This document shows positions 42,747-51,870 of a stretch of 64,000 nucleotides of DNA, piece after piece. Under the pieces are notes generated by a model. The model saw only the letters and a list, made by a program, of their open reading frames with translations. It made no database searches and had not been told where the DNA came from. Origin of the DNA: UBA1765 sp045629945 (GTDB lineage Bacteria; Fibrobacterota; Fibrobacteria; Fibrobacterales; Fibrobacteraceae); NCBI GenBank assembly GCA_045629945.1, contig JAZQSE010000030.1:9811-73810 (forward strand), read 5' to 3'. How positions within the stretch are numbered: position 1 is the stretch's first letter; every line of letters starts with the position of its first letter. The translations under genes were made by a program, and so were the position numbers.

Positions 42747-44663
42747 ATGTCAGAAAATAGTTTTCTTCATTCTTTCAAGAATTGGATGAAGGATGTTTCC
42801 ACTCAATGTACGCCAGAATCATTTCGTTGCCTCAAAAAAGGCTATTCAAAAGAGAATTTTGTAAATGATTTAATGTCAGGGTTGATTGTTGGTATTTTGG
42901 CGTTGCCTTTAGCGATTGCGTTTGCTATTGCGTCGGGTGTCGGGCCGGAAAAAGGGCTTTATACAGCTATTGTCGCTGGTTTTTTGATTGCCGTTTTTGG
43001 TGGTTCCAGGTTCCAGATAGGCGGACCTACAGGTGCATTTATTGTTATTGTATATGGTATAGTAGCCGAATATGGTTATGATGGTTTAGCGACAGCCACG
43101 CTTATGGCAGGTATTATGCTCATTATTTTTGGCTTAGCTAAATTCGGAGCAATCATTAAGTTTATTCCATTCCCGGTTACAGTTGGTTTTACTGCAGGTA
43201 TTGCCATTATTATTGCATTAGGGCAAGTTCCGAATTTCTTTGGATTTACTTTTCCTGAAGGCATTAAAGAACCTGCTGATGCAATAGGAAAAATCAAACT
43301 TTATTTCCAATCATTTGATACCATAAATTTTTACTCTGTTTTGATTGGTATTTTAGCTTTGGTAATTTGCATATTTTGGCCTAAAATAACAAGTAAAGTT
43401 CCGGGTTCTTTGGTTGCTATTATTATTTCAACTGTTCTTGTAAAAGTTTTAGGCTGGGATGAATTGCATGGCGTAATGACCATTGGTTCAAAAAATGAAA
43501 TTCCAACAGGTATTCCTATGCCGGCATTACCTAACATCAGTATTGATATGATGCAAAAGGTGTTTCAGCCAGCATTGACCATAGCCATTCTTGGTGCTAT
43601 TGAATCTTTACTTTCTGCGGTTGTTGCCGATGGTATGACAGGTACTAAACACCGTTCTAATACAGAATTAATCGGACAAGGTATTGCAAACGTATTCTCT
43701 CCGATTTTTGGAGGTATTCCAGCAACAGGAGCTATAGCACGTACAGCAACAAACATCCGCAATGGTGCGTTTAGTCCGATTTCTGGCGTTGTACATGCGG
43801 TAATTCTTCTTTTGATTATGCTTATCTTTGGAAAATATGCAGAAATGATACCAATGGCTGCTTTGGCTGCAGTTCTTTTCCAAGTAGCTTTTAATATGTG
43901 TGGTTACAGAAATTTCATCAAGCTTTTTAAATCGCCAAAAAGTGATGTTGCTGTTTTACTTGTGACATTTATTTTAACAGTTGTTATTGATTTGACAGTT
44001 GCTATTGAAGTTGGCGTTTTATTAGCAGCGATTTTATTTATCCGTCGTATGGCAGAAGTTGCCGAAGTAGACCAAATTTCTGCTGAATTGCGTGAAGGCG
44101 ACGAAGAAGTTTCTGACCCGAATAATATCGGAGCCCGCCAGGTACCGGAAGGCGTTTTGGTTTATGAAATTGTGGGTTCTATGTTCTTTGGCGCAATAGA
44201 AAAGTTTAAAACAGCTTTAGATATGATGAATAGTCACCCTAAAATTCTGATTCTTAGAATGCGACAGGTTCCTTCTATTGATGCGGCTGGCATTCAGATG
44301 ATAGAAAACCTTTTATCTCGTTGTAGAGCTCAGAATACACAACTCTTGCTTTCTGGTGTACACGCTCAACCGATTGTAGCCCTTACTCGAGCAGGTGTTT
44401 TAAAAGATTTAGGTGAAGAAAACGCACTTGCAGGAATTGATGCTGCTTTGAACAGAGCTCGTGAATTGCTTGGTTTGCCTATCGTAGAAAGTGTGCGTGA
44501 AACGGTGCCGAGTGTTTCTTGGGAAAAGAATTTGCAACGCCCATGGTTACCGCAAAATGCTAACGTGAATGTTGCAGAAGAAACGCCGGAAGTTATTGTT
44601 GAAAAAGTTTCTGATCCTGAATTTGTGAAAGAATTTGAAGCTTCTCGACAGAAAGAATCTTAA
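42747..44663 (+). CDS. SulP-family anion transporter with STAS domain
   Basis: 638 residues. About a dozen membrane helices, starting with the SulP consensus DLMSGLIVGILALPLAIAFAIASGVGPEKGLYTAI and containing GGIPATGAIARTATNIRNGAFSPISG. The C-terminal STAS domain spans about 468-558 (LVYEIVGSMFFGAIEKF ... LRMRQVPSIDAAGIQMIENL). Sulfate is the usual substrate, but many bacterial members carry bicarbonate or other anions, so the substrate is open. Ribosome site AAAGGA. Ends in a strong terminator. Confidence 0.9.
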   Translation: MSENSFLHSFKNWMKDVSTQCTPESFRCLKKGYSKENFVNDLMSGLIVGILALPLAIAFAIASGVGPEKGLYTAIVAGFLIAVFGGSRFQIGGPTGAFIVIVYGIVAEYGYDGLATATLMAGIMLIIFGLAKFGAIIKFIPFPVTVGFTAGIAIIIALGQVPNFFGFTFPEGIKEPADAIGKIKLYFQSFDTINFYSVLIGILALVICIFWPKITSKVPGSLVAIIISTVLVKVLGWDELHGVMTIGSKNEIPTGIPMPALPNISIDMMQKVFQPALTIAILGAIESLLSAVVADGMTGTKHRSNTELIGQGIANVFSPIFGGIPATGAIARTATNIRNGAFSPISGVVHAVILLLIMLIFGKYAEMIPMAALAAVLFQVAFNMCGYRNFIKLFKSPKSDVAVLLVTFILTVVIDLTVAIEVGVLLAAILFIRRMAEVAEVDQISAELREGDEEVSDPNNIGARQVPEGVLVYEIVGSMFFGAIEKFKTALDMMNSHPKILILRMRQVPSIDAAGIQMIENLLSRCRAQNTQLLLSGVHAQPIVALTRAGVLKDLGEENALAGIDAALNRARELLGLPIVESVRETVPSVSWEKNLQRPWLPQNANVNVAEETPEVIVEKVSDPEFVKEFEASRQKES

Positions 44664-44680
44664 ACGATTTCTGTATTAAT

Positions 44681-44712
44681 GAAAAGTCCGCCTTCGGCGG
44701 ACTTTTCTTGTG
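44681..44712 (+). terminator. Terminator of the SulP gene
   Basis: An 11-12-bp GC-rich stem (44681-44692 with 44696-44707) around a TTCG-type loop; the stem's own 3' arm ends in TTTT. Confidence 0.85.
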
Positions 44713-44725
44713 GAAATAGCTTTTG

Positions 44726-45168
44726 TCGTTTCACTCCATCGCGAGTGACAAGGTTCGCGGACAAGTTCAGGATTGTTATCGCGAACGCAGTACGGGTTGT
44801 CATCGCGAACGCAGTGTGGCGATCTACTGGCAAGGAGATTGCTTCCACCACGCCACAAGTGAGGCTCGTGGCAGGCTCACATTTAGGCTTCGCAAAAACA
44901 TCTTGTTGGGGTTCGCAATGACAAGGTTCTCAGGCAAGAACCGTGAGCAAGAAGCGCGGCAAGGTTCAGTATTGTCATGGCGAGGAGTCTTTTAAGACGA
45001 CGCGCCCATCTTGGTTTTTGTCATTACGAGCGTAGCGAAGTAATCCAAAAACAAGTGTTGCTTGCAAAGAGATTGCCGCGCCGTGCTTTCTGCACGGCTC
45101 GCAATGACAAGAATCGCGTGCAAGTGTACAAACAACTTGTCATCGCGAACGCAGTGTCGCAATAGCAA
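44726..45168. repeat. Hairpin-repeat island A (modular GTCAT units)
   Basis: About 450 bp without a real gene, made of short repeat units in both orientations: 44799-44825 (ATCGC/GCGAT stem), 44837-44923 (long unit, minus), 44974-45010 (ATGG/CCAT stem), 45020-45046 (ATTAC/GTAAT), 45071-45108 (minus; ATTGC/GCAAT with an inner GCCGTGC/GCACGGC stem) and 45139-45164. Every unit starts GTCAT on one strand. Small open frames here are translations of the repeats, not genes. Confidence 0.85.
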
Positions 45169-45171
45169 ACA

Positions 45172-46617
45172 TTACTTTTTTAGATAGGCCTCTTTTTTCA
45201 ATTTGCGGAAATATTCAAATTGGGCCTTGGTCGAACTTTCCATTGTATATTTTAAACTGCGCTCGTGAGCCATTTTGCGCATAGTTTCGTAAGCAGAAGA
45301 ATCTTCTAAAAAGAGTGCTCTGCATTTTTCCAAAGCATTAAACCAAGCTAATTCATCAATAGGCAAAATAAAACCAGCTTGTTCATCCATCACAATATCA
45401 TGTGGGCCACCATAGTCACTAACAATAGCCGGAGTTCCAGTAGACATAGCTTCAACTACAACATTTCCAAATGTGTCTGTCGTACTTGGGAAAAGGAAAA
45501 AATCAGAATCGGCATAAAGTCCGGCAAGGGTTTCGCCACCTTGTTCACCAGCAAAATGGACGCTGGGGTTTTCTTTATGAAATTTCTGAATTTCTTCAAG
45601 ATACCAACCGAAACCGACATACATAAGTTCTACATCATCATATTTTTCAGAAAACTTTTTCCAAACACGGTTTAAAAATTCCAAGTTTTTTTCTTTAGAA
45701 ATGCGACCAATAAAAGAAAAGCGGACTTTACGATTTTTAGGTTCTGCATTTTCTGAACCATTGAATTTTTCCCATGTTCCTTTGCCGCGGAGTTCTGGAG
45801 AAAATTTTTCAAGTGGTAAACCACGAGGTAAAATTTGCACTTGATTTTCAGGGACTTTTAATTGTGAAGTCAATATTTTGGCATAGTCATTACAAGGGCT
45901 AATAACAGGGCGTGCCATTCTGTAAAAAACTTGCATAAGCCAAAGAACATAGCGGTGCATCCATTTTGCTTTAACAAGCGTTTGCGTGTATGTCGGGACA
46001 TCTGTTCTGTAATGGCTGAAAACTTTTATACCAGCCACTTTTGCACAAAGGCAGACAAGCCATGCGCCAGGGCTAGGCGTTTCAAATTCAATCAAATCAA
46101 CAGGGTAGCGCCTAAGTAACCTTAAAACAGGTCCAATGCGAGGAATGGCAAGTTCACTATTGGCATACCCAAGTTGTTCCATGCTAAACATACGAGGGAG
46201 CAGTAAACAATAACCATTTTCAACCACACCGCAAGGGCGTGTATTAAAAGCATTCCCGGCAAGAAACGCTTTCATACCATGAGCCCGCATATAAGGAATA
46301 ACATTTCTTAAGTTATTTGCAATGCCATTGGTTTCATCAAGATTATCGGAATAAAATAAAATGCGAACATCATCAATAGGGTGCTTTTTTCGTTCTTTTT
46401 TTAAGTAAAAACGCAATTTCAAAAGTCTTGGCAAATTAAACAAAAGAGAACCAAAAACGACAGGCGGAATCATGCAAGTCCGCAAATTGCCTGGTGGCTG
46501 GTGTTTAAAACTAGGCATTTGTTTAAAAGTACTAGTAACTTCACGGCCAAAAATTTCTGGTCGTGAATCTAATGCGTCGCTTGGTTTAAGCTTTGTTGAA
46601 TTTGACGCAATCGGCAT
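45172..46617 (-). CDS. GT4-family glycosyltransferase
   Basis: Retaining GT-B transferase, 481 residues. The N-terminal domain has DETNGIANNLRNVIPYMRAHG and the C-terminal one VRFSFIGRISKEKNLEFL, FPSTTDTFGNVVVEAMSTGTPAIVSDYGGP, the usual nucleotide-sugar-binding EX7E motif. The NxTDETNGI(A/S) type start suggests relatives that glycosylate diacylglycerol or phosphatidylinositol. A hydrophobic segment near 55-70 may help membrane association. Its first 32 bp overlap hisA. The acceptor is unknown. Confidence 0.85.
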   Translation of the reverse strand: MPIASNSTKLKPSDALDSRPEIFGREVTSTFKQMPSFKHQPPGNLRTCMIPPVVFGSLLFNLPRLLKLRFYLKKERKKHPIDDVRILFYSDNLDETNGIANNLRNVIPYMRAHGMKAFLAGNAFNTRPCGVVENGYCLLLPRMFSMEQLGYANSELAIPRIGPVLRLLRRYPVDLIEFETPSPGAWLVCLCAKVAGIKVFSHYRTDVPTYTQTLVKAKWMHRYVLWLMQVFYRMARPVISPCNDYAKILTSQLKVPENQVQILPRGLPLEKFSPELRGKGTWEKFNGSENAEPKNRKVRFSFIGRISKEKNLEFLNRVWKKFSEKYDDVELMYVGFGWYLEEIQKFHKENPSVHFAGEQGGETLAGLYADSDFFLFPSTTDTFGNVVVEAMSTGTPAIVSDYGGPHDIVMDEQAGFILPIDELAWFNALEKCRALFLEDSSAYETMRKMAHERSLKYTMESSTKAQFEYFRKLKKEAYLKK

Positions 46618-47374
46618 ATTTCACTCCTTTTCCACCGAATAAATCTAAAGCAGATCCGATGGTGAGGTCGATAGATCCGTTAGAAATTTTTTTGCAATGT
46701 TCTAAATCTGCAAGAGAAGAGGCGCCGCCTGCATAAGTACAAGGAATCTTTGAATGCGAGGCAAGGAACATAATAAGTTCGTCATCCATACCTTGTTGTT
46801 TCCCTTCGACATCTGCAGCATGAATTAAAAACTCATCGCAATATTCTGAAAGGTGGTTAAGCGTTTCTTCTGAAATTTCAATATCAATAAGAGTTTGCCA
46901 ACGGTTAATGGCTATTTTCCAACGAGGTGTTGTATTTAAAGACAAATCCGAAGGCATAAAGCGTTTACAACTTAAATCTAAAACTAAATGTTCTTTACCA
47001 ACAGTCTTTGCTAAAAGTTCTAAACGATTAAAGTCGAGGTTCCCATCAGGAAAAATCCAACTTGTGACAATGACATGAGAGGCTCCTGCTTCTAAATACT
47101 CTAAAGCATTATAGGCAGTAATGCCGCCGCCAATTTGGAGCCCATTAGGGTAAGCCAAAAGAGCTTCTTTGGCAACCTTTTCGTTTCCTTTCCCGAGCAT
47201 AATCACATGGCCACCACGCAAGCCATCTTTTTTATACAATTCTGCAAACCAAGCTGGCGAACGATCGGTTTCAAAATTGGTTTTAAGCCCTTCACCATTA
47301 TCAGAAAGAGAACTACCGACAATTTGTTTTACACGGCCATCATGTAAATCTATGCAAGGTCTAAATAAAGTCAT
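46586..47374 (-). CDS. hisA: HisA isomerase, eukaryotic-type
   Basis: Phosphoribosyl-formimino-AICAR-phosphate isomerase of histidine synthesis, (beta/alpha)8 barrel. The sequence starts FRPCIDLHDGRVKQIVGSSL and contains LQIGGGITAYNALEYLEAGASHVIVTSW and LDLSCK, and resembles the fungal and plant HisA group (CIDLHxGxVKQIVG) more than the common bacterial one. 262 residues. The ATG at 47374 overlaps the preceding stop as ATGA. No other his genes are near, and its neighbours are unrelated. Confidence 0.85.
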   Translation of the reverse strand: MTLFRPCIDLHDGRVKQIVGSSLSDNGEGLKTNFETDRSPAWFAELYKKDGLRGGHVIMLGKGNEKVAKEALLAYPNGLQIGGGITAYNALEYLEAGASHVIVTSWIFPDGNLDFNRLELLAKTVGKEHLVLDLSCKRFMPSDLSLNTTPRWKIAINRWQTLIDIEISEETLNHLSEYCDEFLIHAADVEGKQQGMDDELIMFLASHSKIPCTYAGGASSLADLEHCKKISNGSIDLTIGSALDLFGGKGVKYADCVKFNKA

Positions 47375-48396
47375 AATCCAGAGACACTCCAATCAATGAT
47401 TTTATTTTCGGCATTTTTATTTTGACCGCGATAGAAAAAAGGTTCGCCACCCATTAAAACCTTAACCGCTTTTTTTGCAAGCCAACCATCAAAATTATTC
47501 AATAGTGAAAACTTCTGTTGAGGTTTATTAGCATTAATAGTAGTAACAGAAGAATCACTCCATAAAATTTCTAAAGCATTTTTAGGAAATTTTTCTCCAT
47601 CATAATCTTTTTTATCAACAGAAATTTTTAATGGCTTTAAAATTTCAACATTGTCATTTTTATAAGAAACAGCATAACCAAACAATTTTCCATTTTCAGC
47701 AATGCCAATTTTTCCACTAAATGGTTTAGACGAATTGCGCGTAGCAAAAGAAATCACTCTTTTAGCAATATCAGTCGCTTGAGCCGTTTGGAAAGAATGC
47801 TCCATCATTGCATAACCTTTAACTTCAAGAGTATCAGAATTATAGGCGATTTTTCCAGAAACTCTTCCGTATGGAATGTGAATAAATTGGGTGAATTTAT
47901 CATTTCCTAAAGATTCAGAATTATTAGTTGGTACAATCCCTTTTTTTGCGGATTCAAAAGTTAAATCTAGCAAGAAATCACCGTTTTTAGAAGTAGAAAA
48001 GAAAACTCTATGACCTTTGCCTGGCAAGTTTTCTAGAATGTATTCTTCTTTAATTGTAATGCGATTTTTTTCTTTTTGAGTAACAAGGCGTTCTTTTGGG
48101 TATTGTCTCCCGACAGAATAGGATTTCCCTTTAAAATTCCAGAATGCAAGGTCGCAGCCAATTTTTCTGCCAGAAGCCGGAATATGCAAAGAAGCAATAT
48201 TCATAAAAGCTTTAGTACCATTATCAAAAACAAATTGATACGACCAAGTTTCATTAAACTTTTCGGTAGTTGGGTTATGAGGAAAAAAATCTGTGTTTGC
48301 AATACTTTTTCCAGGTTTGGCAAAAACCTGTACCATACTAAACATTAGCACGGCAAGAACCGATAAAATTTTTGTTTGGAAAAAGATTTTATTCAT
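47371..48396 (-). CDS. Exported Svf1/AttH-like lipocalin-type protein
   Basis: 341 residues with a probable signal peptide (MNKIFFQTKILSVLAVLMFSMVQVFA). The body has two beta-rich halves, with TWSYQFVFDNGTKAFMNI, ENLPGKGHRVFFSTSKNGDFLLDLTFE and VKGYAMMEHSFQTAQAT; the last, YxxMEHSFQT, resembles Svf1/AttH/CrtC-type double lipocalin proteins. The ligand is unknown. Start choice is uncertain: a GTG at 48441 overlaps the arsC stop, but the ATG at 48396 gives a clean signal peptide. Confidence 0.6.
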   Translation of the reverse strand: MNKIFFQTKILSVLAVLMFSMVQVFAKPGKSIANTDFFPHNPTTEKFNETWSYQFVFDNGTKAFMNIASLHIPASGRKIGCDLAFWNFKGKSYSVGRQYPKERLVTQKEKNRITIKEEYILENLPGKGHRVFFSTSKNGDFLLDLTFESAKKGIVPTNNSESLGNDKFTQFIHIPYGRVSGKIAYNSDTLEVKGYAMMEHSFQTAQATDIAKRVISFATRNSSKPFSGKIGIAENGKLFGYAVSYKNDNVEILKPLKISVDKKDYDGEKFPKNALEILWSDSSVTTINANKPQQKFSLLNNFDGWLAKKAVKVLMGGEPFFYRGQNKNAENKIIDWSVSGL

Positions 48397-48437
48397 ACAA
48401 GAAAAATAGAAAAAAATCATTTTCCAAAAAATAGAAA

Positions 48438-48818
48438 TCACATAAGAAGTTTGATTTTTTGTTCTATTTTCTGAATGATTTCACAAAAGAATTTATCTGA
48501 TTTTCCGGTAGGGTCTTCTAGGCCCCAATTTTCATCAAATTCTTTCCCTACATAAGGACATCGGACTTCACACCCCATAGAAATGATAATATCGGGTTCA
48601 GGAATTTTATCCATAGTTTTACTGTATTGGGACTCTTCCATATCTATGCCATAGATAGCTTTTACAAGTCTTACAGCATCTTGGTTAATTCTATCTTTAG
48701 TTTCTGAACCCGCCGAATAAACGTCAAATTTATCTTTTAAGAAAAGCTTCCCAAGAGCTTCAGCAATCTGGCTCCGGCAAGAATTGTGAACACAAACAAA
48801 AGCAATTTTTTTCTTCAT
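48438..48818 (-). CDS. arsC: Arsenate reductase-like low-molecular-weight phosphatase
   Basis: 126 residues. The P-loop CVHNSCRSQIAEAL at the N terminus is that of thioredoxin-coupled ArsC / LMW tyrosine phosphatases, and the DPTG loop (WGLEDPTGKSD) is present. Two further Cys in MGCEVRCP are placed as in thioredoxin-coupled ArsC. It begins two bases after the GH44 stop and overlaps the next gene's possible start, so it is inside an operon with unrelated functions. No arsR or efflux pump is nearby. Confidence 0.85.
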   Translation of the reverse strand: MKKKIAFVCVHNSCRSQIAEALGKLFLKDKFDVYSAGSETKDRINQDAVRLVKAIYGIDMEESQYSKTMDKIPEPDIIISMGCEVRCPYVGKEFDENWGLEDPTGKSDKFFCEIIQKIEQKIKLLM

Positions 48819-48820
48819 AT

Positions 48821-50755
48821 TTATTTAGCAAAAACTTTATGATAGTTTAACGAATTTTTTGTTTTAAAACGAATGATATAATAGCTTTTTTGTAAATCAT
48901 TAATGTCTATAATTTCTGTTTTATTCAAAGACTTCATTTTGCTGTAAATCTTTTGCCCTAAACAATTAAAAATTTCAAAGCTTAAAGATTCCTGAGTCGG
49001 ATTCTGAATCACCAGATTCCCATTTTCAATGGAAACAAAGGGGCTATTATTTTTAAGTTCATTTATTTTGGTGGTGCTTTTCTGAGAAAGGAGAATCGCT
49101 GTAATTGATTTTGCAGGAAGTTCTAAACTCAACTTATTATCAGTTAAAGTCGCGCTCCCTTTTTTCAGAGCATTATCTGCTTTAGAAACAAAAGTCTCTT
49201 TAGTAAGGCCTGAAAGTAAAAGAGTGGGGTAATCTTGCGAAACAAAATCAACATTATCAAAATTCAAATTCACTTTTTGCGCATCATTTTCAGAACGGTT
49301 CACCAAAATAACAGTTAAAGAATCAGAATTCTTGTTAATAGTAGTATAAGCAGAAACCAAAGAATCATTAGAAGAAACATCATTAACGCTGAATTCTTTA
49401 GAATAATTACTAAACAAATGAATCACTTCGTACATACCTTCTCTCCACGTCCATGGCGTAAAAATTTCAACCTCATTTTCCATAAACGTTCCCATATAAG
49501 AAGCATAAACAATAGCACGAGTCATCACATCCATTTTTTCAATAAAATCAGTTTCAGTAAACGCTAAAGTAACTCCATGGTCTTTTCCGAAATATTTTTC
49601 AAGCCAATCGTTGATGCGTTTAAAAATGTATTCTTTTGTAATAGAATTATCCCATTTTGCATTTTCGTTAGCTCTTTTAATACCATTAGCCCCAGGATAA
49701 TTGTAAGTCGTATCAAAGAAAACTCTATGCCAGTTAATCCAATGTTCATAAGTTGTTTCTGTCGGATACCAATGAATATCTAAAACATCAAGAAGTTTCA
49801 TGCCGGCCTTTTTTTCTTCTTCAGCCATACGTTTAATAAAATATTCAAGCCAACAATAACGAATCGTTCCATCTGTAGCCACATCTTCTTTTAGTTCGCC
49901 TGCGTCATTATAATAACGCAAATTACACCATTGCCATTCATTTGCAGCCACTGGCCCAGTAAGTTTAATATCAGGGAAAATCGCTTTTGCTTTTTTGGCG
50001 ACAGCCACATAGTTTTGGATAATTCGTTCAGGCGTTTCCAAAGACCCATAAGTATAAGTCAAAGGCAGGTCACTATGTGTCGTAGGCCAAATTTCAGGTT
50101 CATTATCCATACTCCAATATTGCAAACGACTCATATCGTATTTCAGATTGTTTTTCCAATACTCCACAATCCCCACAGTAGAATCAGCCGGCCATTCTTC
50201 CAGATAAAGTCTGTAATCGCCCTTCTTAATCAAGTTCCCGCTACCATCAACTTCGCCACCGCCAGCCAAATCCAGATTCTGCGGAGCATTTTGTCCGTAT
50301 TGTTGCTTATAATCCCAATCTGCAAAATTATAATCCAAAGATTTAGCCACATACCCAGTTAATTGAAACCCATACATAGCACTAGTATTAGGCATATAAT
50401 CAAGAATCTTTTTTGCAGACAAATCCCAATTATGATAATAAACGTTATTATAATAATCCGGGTGACTTGACATATTCTTTCGCCAATTATGTTTAGTCGA
50501 ATTATTCCCTTGATTCATGCGCAAAAACCGAATCCCGGCCTCGCGATAACGTTCCATATTCACAAGTTCTTCAGCAGAAACAGAATCATTATTATCCAAA
50601 AGTTCGCCACCATAGCCCGCGTACACATTCCTGCCATAAATAAAAGGCGAAACCGGTTTATGCAAAGAATTAGCATCTATAGAAATATCAACATCTGCAA
50701 ATGACAAACCAGCCAAAAGCAAAATTGCAGAAAGCGAAAAATCAAACGATTTCAT
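48821..50755 (-). CDS. GH44 endoglucanase/xyloglucanase with sorting domain
   Basis: Secreted family 44 hydrolase, 644 residues, signal peptide about 1-20. N-terminal ISIDANSLHKPVSPFIYGRNVYAG and FLRMNQGNNSTKHNW are typical. Acid/base Glu in YWSMDNEPEIW near 220, then LDIHWYP, and nucleophile Glu in LAFTETDF near 404; FTPWTW follows. A beta domain with LTVILVNRSEND and a C-terminal sorting-like tail (SFEIFNCLGQKIYS ... SYYIIRFKTKNSLNYHKVFAK) complete it. Acts on cellulose or xyloglucan outside the cell. First gene of a minus-strand run. Confidence 0.92.
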   Translation of the reverse strand: MKSFDFSLSAILLLAGLSFADVDISIDANSLHKPVSPFIYGRNVYAGYGGELLDNNDSVSAEELVNMERYREAGIRFLRMNQGNNSTKHNWRKNMSSHPDYYNNVYYHNWDLSAKKILDYMPNTSAMYGFQLTGYVAKSLDYNFADWDYKQQYGQNAPQNLDLAGGGEVDGSGNLIKKGDYRLYLEEWPADSTVGIVEYWKNNLKYDMSRLQYWSMDNEPEIWPTTHSDLPLTYTYGSLETPERIIQNYVAVAKKAKAIFPDIKLTGPVAANEWQWCNLRYYNDAGELKEDVATDGTIRYCWLEYFIKRMAEEEKKAGMKLLDVLDIHWYPTETTYEHWINWHRVFFDTTYNYPGANGIKRANENAKWDNSITKEYIFKRINDWLEKYFGKDHGVTLAFTETDFIEKMDVMTRAIVYASYMGTFMENEVEIFTPWTWREGMYEVIHLFSNYSKEFSVNDVSSNDSLVSAYTTINKNSDSLTVILVNRSENDAQKVNLNFDNVDFVSQDYPTLLLSGLTKETFVSKADNALKKGSATLTDNKLSLELPAKSITAILLSQKSTTKINELKNNSPFVSIENGNLVIQNPTQESLSFEIFNCLGQKIYSKMKSLNKTEIIDINDLQKSYYIIRFKTKNSLNYHKVFAK

Positions 50756-50885
50756 AAAACACCCTATTTTAAAACCCTACAAACACAAAATATACACTTA
50801 AAAAAATGCAAAAAAACTTACAAAAAGATGTCTCATAAGGAAAGGTGATTTTTGCTTTGCAAAAATCGTCGACAAAGCTTTTTAT

Positions 50886-51230
50886 TGCAAAGAAACACTT
50901 GCCCACGAATCTTGCTCACAGCTTCTTGCGAATGGTTCTTGCTCGCGAACCTTGTCATTGCGCCTGAACTTGCTCGCGAACCTTGTCATTGCGATGGAAC
51001 GTAGTGACAGAAGCAATCTCCTCACAAGTAACACTTGTTTTTGGATTACTTCGCTACGCTCGTAATGACAAAAGCCTAGATCGCCACACTGCGTTCGCGA
51101 TGACAACTTGCTAACAGATGGCCGCGAGGTGCAAGGCCTCTCGCGATGACAATCCTGAACTTGTCATTGCGATGGAGTGAAACGACAGAACCAATCCCCA
51201 TGCAATTGCCTGTCACAAGTTCTGTAAACA
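50886..51230. repeat. Hairpin-repeat island B
   Basis: Units at 50985-51018 (ATTGC/GCAAT stem), 51043-51069 (minus; ATTAC/GTAAT), 51078-51104 (minus; ATCGC/GCGAT), 51117-51150 (minus; GCGAG/CTCGC core) and 51163-51196 (damaged ATTGC/CCAAT). Linkers between them carry repeated words such as TTGCTCGCGAACC. The units are the same types as in island A but in a different order and mostly reversed. Confidence 0.85.
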
Positions 51231-51517
51231 TTCTTTTGCAAAACATTCTGATAACAATTCCTTTGCTTAAGCGTTTATACAAGTAGAAACCTTGCTTTGT
51301 CTTTAAAGCAAAGTTCCGCTTTTTTTATATGAAACTTTAACCTTAAACAAAAAAACGCTTATGACGAAAAAACAAAAAAGACATCATGATAATTTTTTCA
51401 GAACCGTTTTCTCTGAACCGAAAAACGCTGCAAGTTTACTTACACTAGCAAGTAAAAGTAAATTATTCTCACAAGCCAAACTTATCTCACAAAAAAACAC
51501 TCATAAACAAGTTCCTT

Positions 51518-51550
51518 GTCATTGCGAAGCTTGAAAAGCTGAAGCAATCT
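51518..51550. repeat. Repeat unit directly upstream of the GIY-YIG gene
   Basis: GTCATTGCGA start, inner AGCTT/AAGCT arms and GAAGCAATC end: outer stem ATTGC/GCAAT. It ends 16 bases before the nuclease ATG. Confidence 0.8.
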
Positions 51551-51566
51551 AAAAAAATAAACAACT

Positions 51567-51848
51567 ATGAAACCAGCAATTTATATTCTATTTAATAAAC
51601 CTTATGGTGTATTATACATAGGGGTTACAAATAATTTAGAAAGACGAATAAAAGAGCACAAAGAAAAACTTCACGGTTTTACAGCCAAATACAATGTCAT
51701 ACACTTAGGATATTGCGAGTATTATCAGGATATTCGGGATGCGATAAAACGAGAAAAACAAATTAAGTCTGGAAGTAGAAAAAAGAAAATTTTTTTGATA
51801 GAATCATTAAATCCTGAATGGAAAGATTTATCAATAGATCTTTTTTAA
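51567..51848 (+). CDS. GIY-YIG domain nuclease bracketed by repeats
   Basis: 93 residues forming a single GIY-YIG (URI-type) nuclease domain. AIYILFNKPYGVLYIGVTNNLERRIKEHKE holds the Y-I-L ... Y-I-G motif and the catalytic Arg; ...DIRDAIKREKQIKSGSRKKKIFLIESLNPEW has the conserved Glu in KREKQIK. Complete for the standalone family, which has unknown cellular role. A repeat unit ends 16 bp before the start and another begins 22 bp after the stop, so the gene plus two units may be one mobile or domesticated cassette. Codon use is AT-rich like the host. Confidence 0.9.
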   Translation: MKPAIYILFNKPYGVLYIGVTNNLERRIKEHKEKLHGFTAKYNVIHLGYCEYYQDIRDAIKREKQIKSGSRKKKIFLIESLNPEWKDLSIDLF

Positions 51849-51870
51849 TTCTCTTTACTAGAAACATTTT

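Larger units (their letters stand above)
50756..51566. other. Gene-free stretch: repeat island B plus unexplained AT-rich DNA
   Basis: 811 bp without a supportable gene. 50756-50885 is AT-rich promoter DNA of the GH44 gene. 50886-51230 is the repeat island listed separately. 51240-51510 is AT-rich, with possible short hairpins (CTTTAAAGC-type and GGTTCAGAG-type) but nothing I can name. A single repeat unit at 51518-51550 precedes the GIY-YIG gene. Confidence 0.6.

Noticed and set aside
44679..45165. Several small frames with HYERSEVIQKQ-like translations
   Set aside because: They are translations of the hairpin repeats; the same words occur on both strands and in other islands, with stops and no ribosome sites.
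44726..45168. CRISPR array
   Set aside because: Units differ in sequence, spacing and orientation, there are no regular spacers, and no cas genes are near.
50882..51282. Two small minus-strand frames in island B
   Set aside because: Made only of repeat units and linkers; no coding signature.
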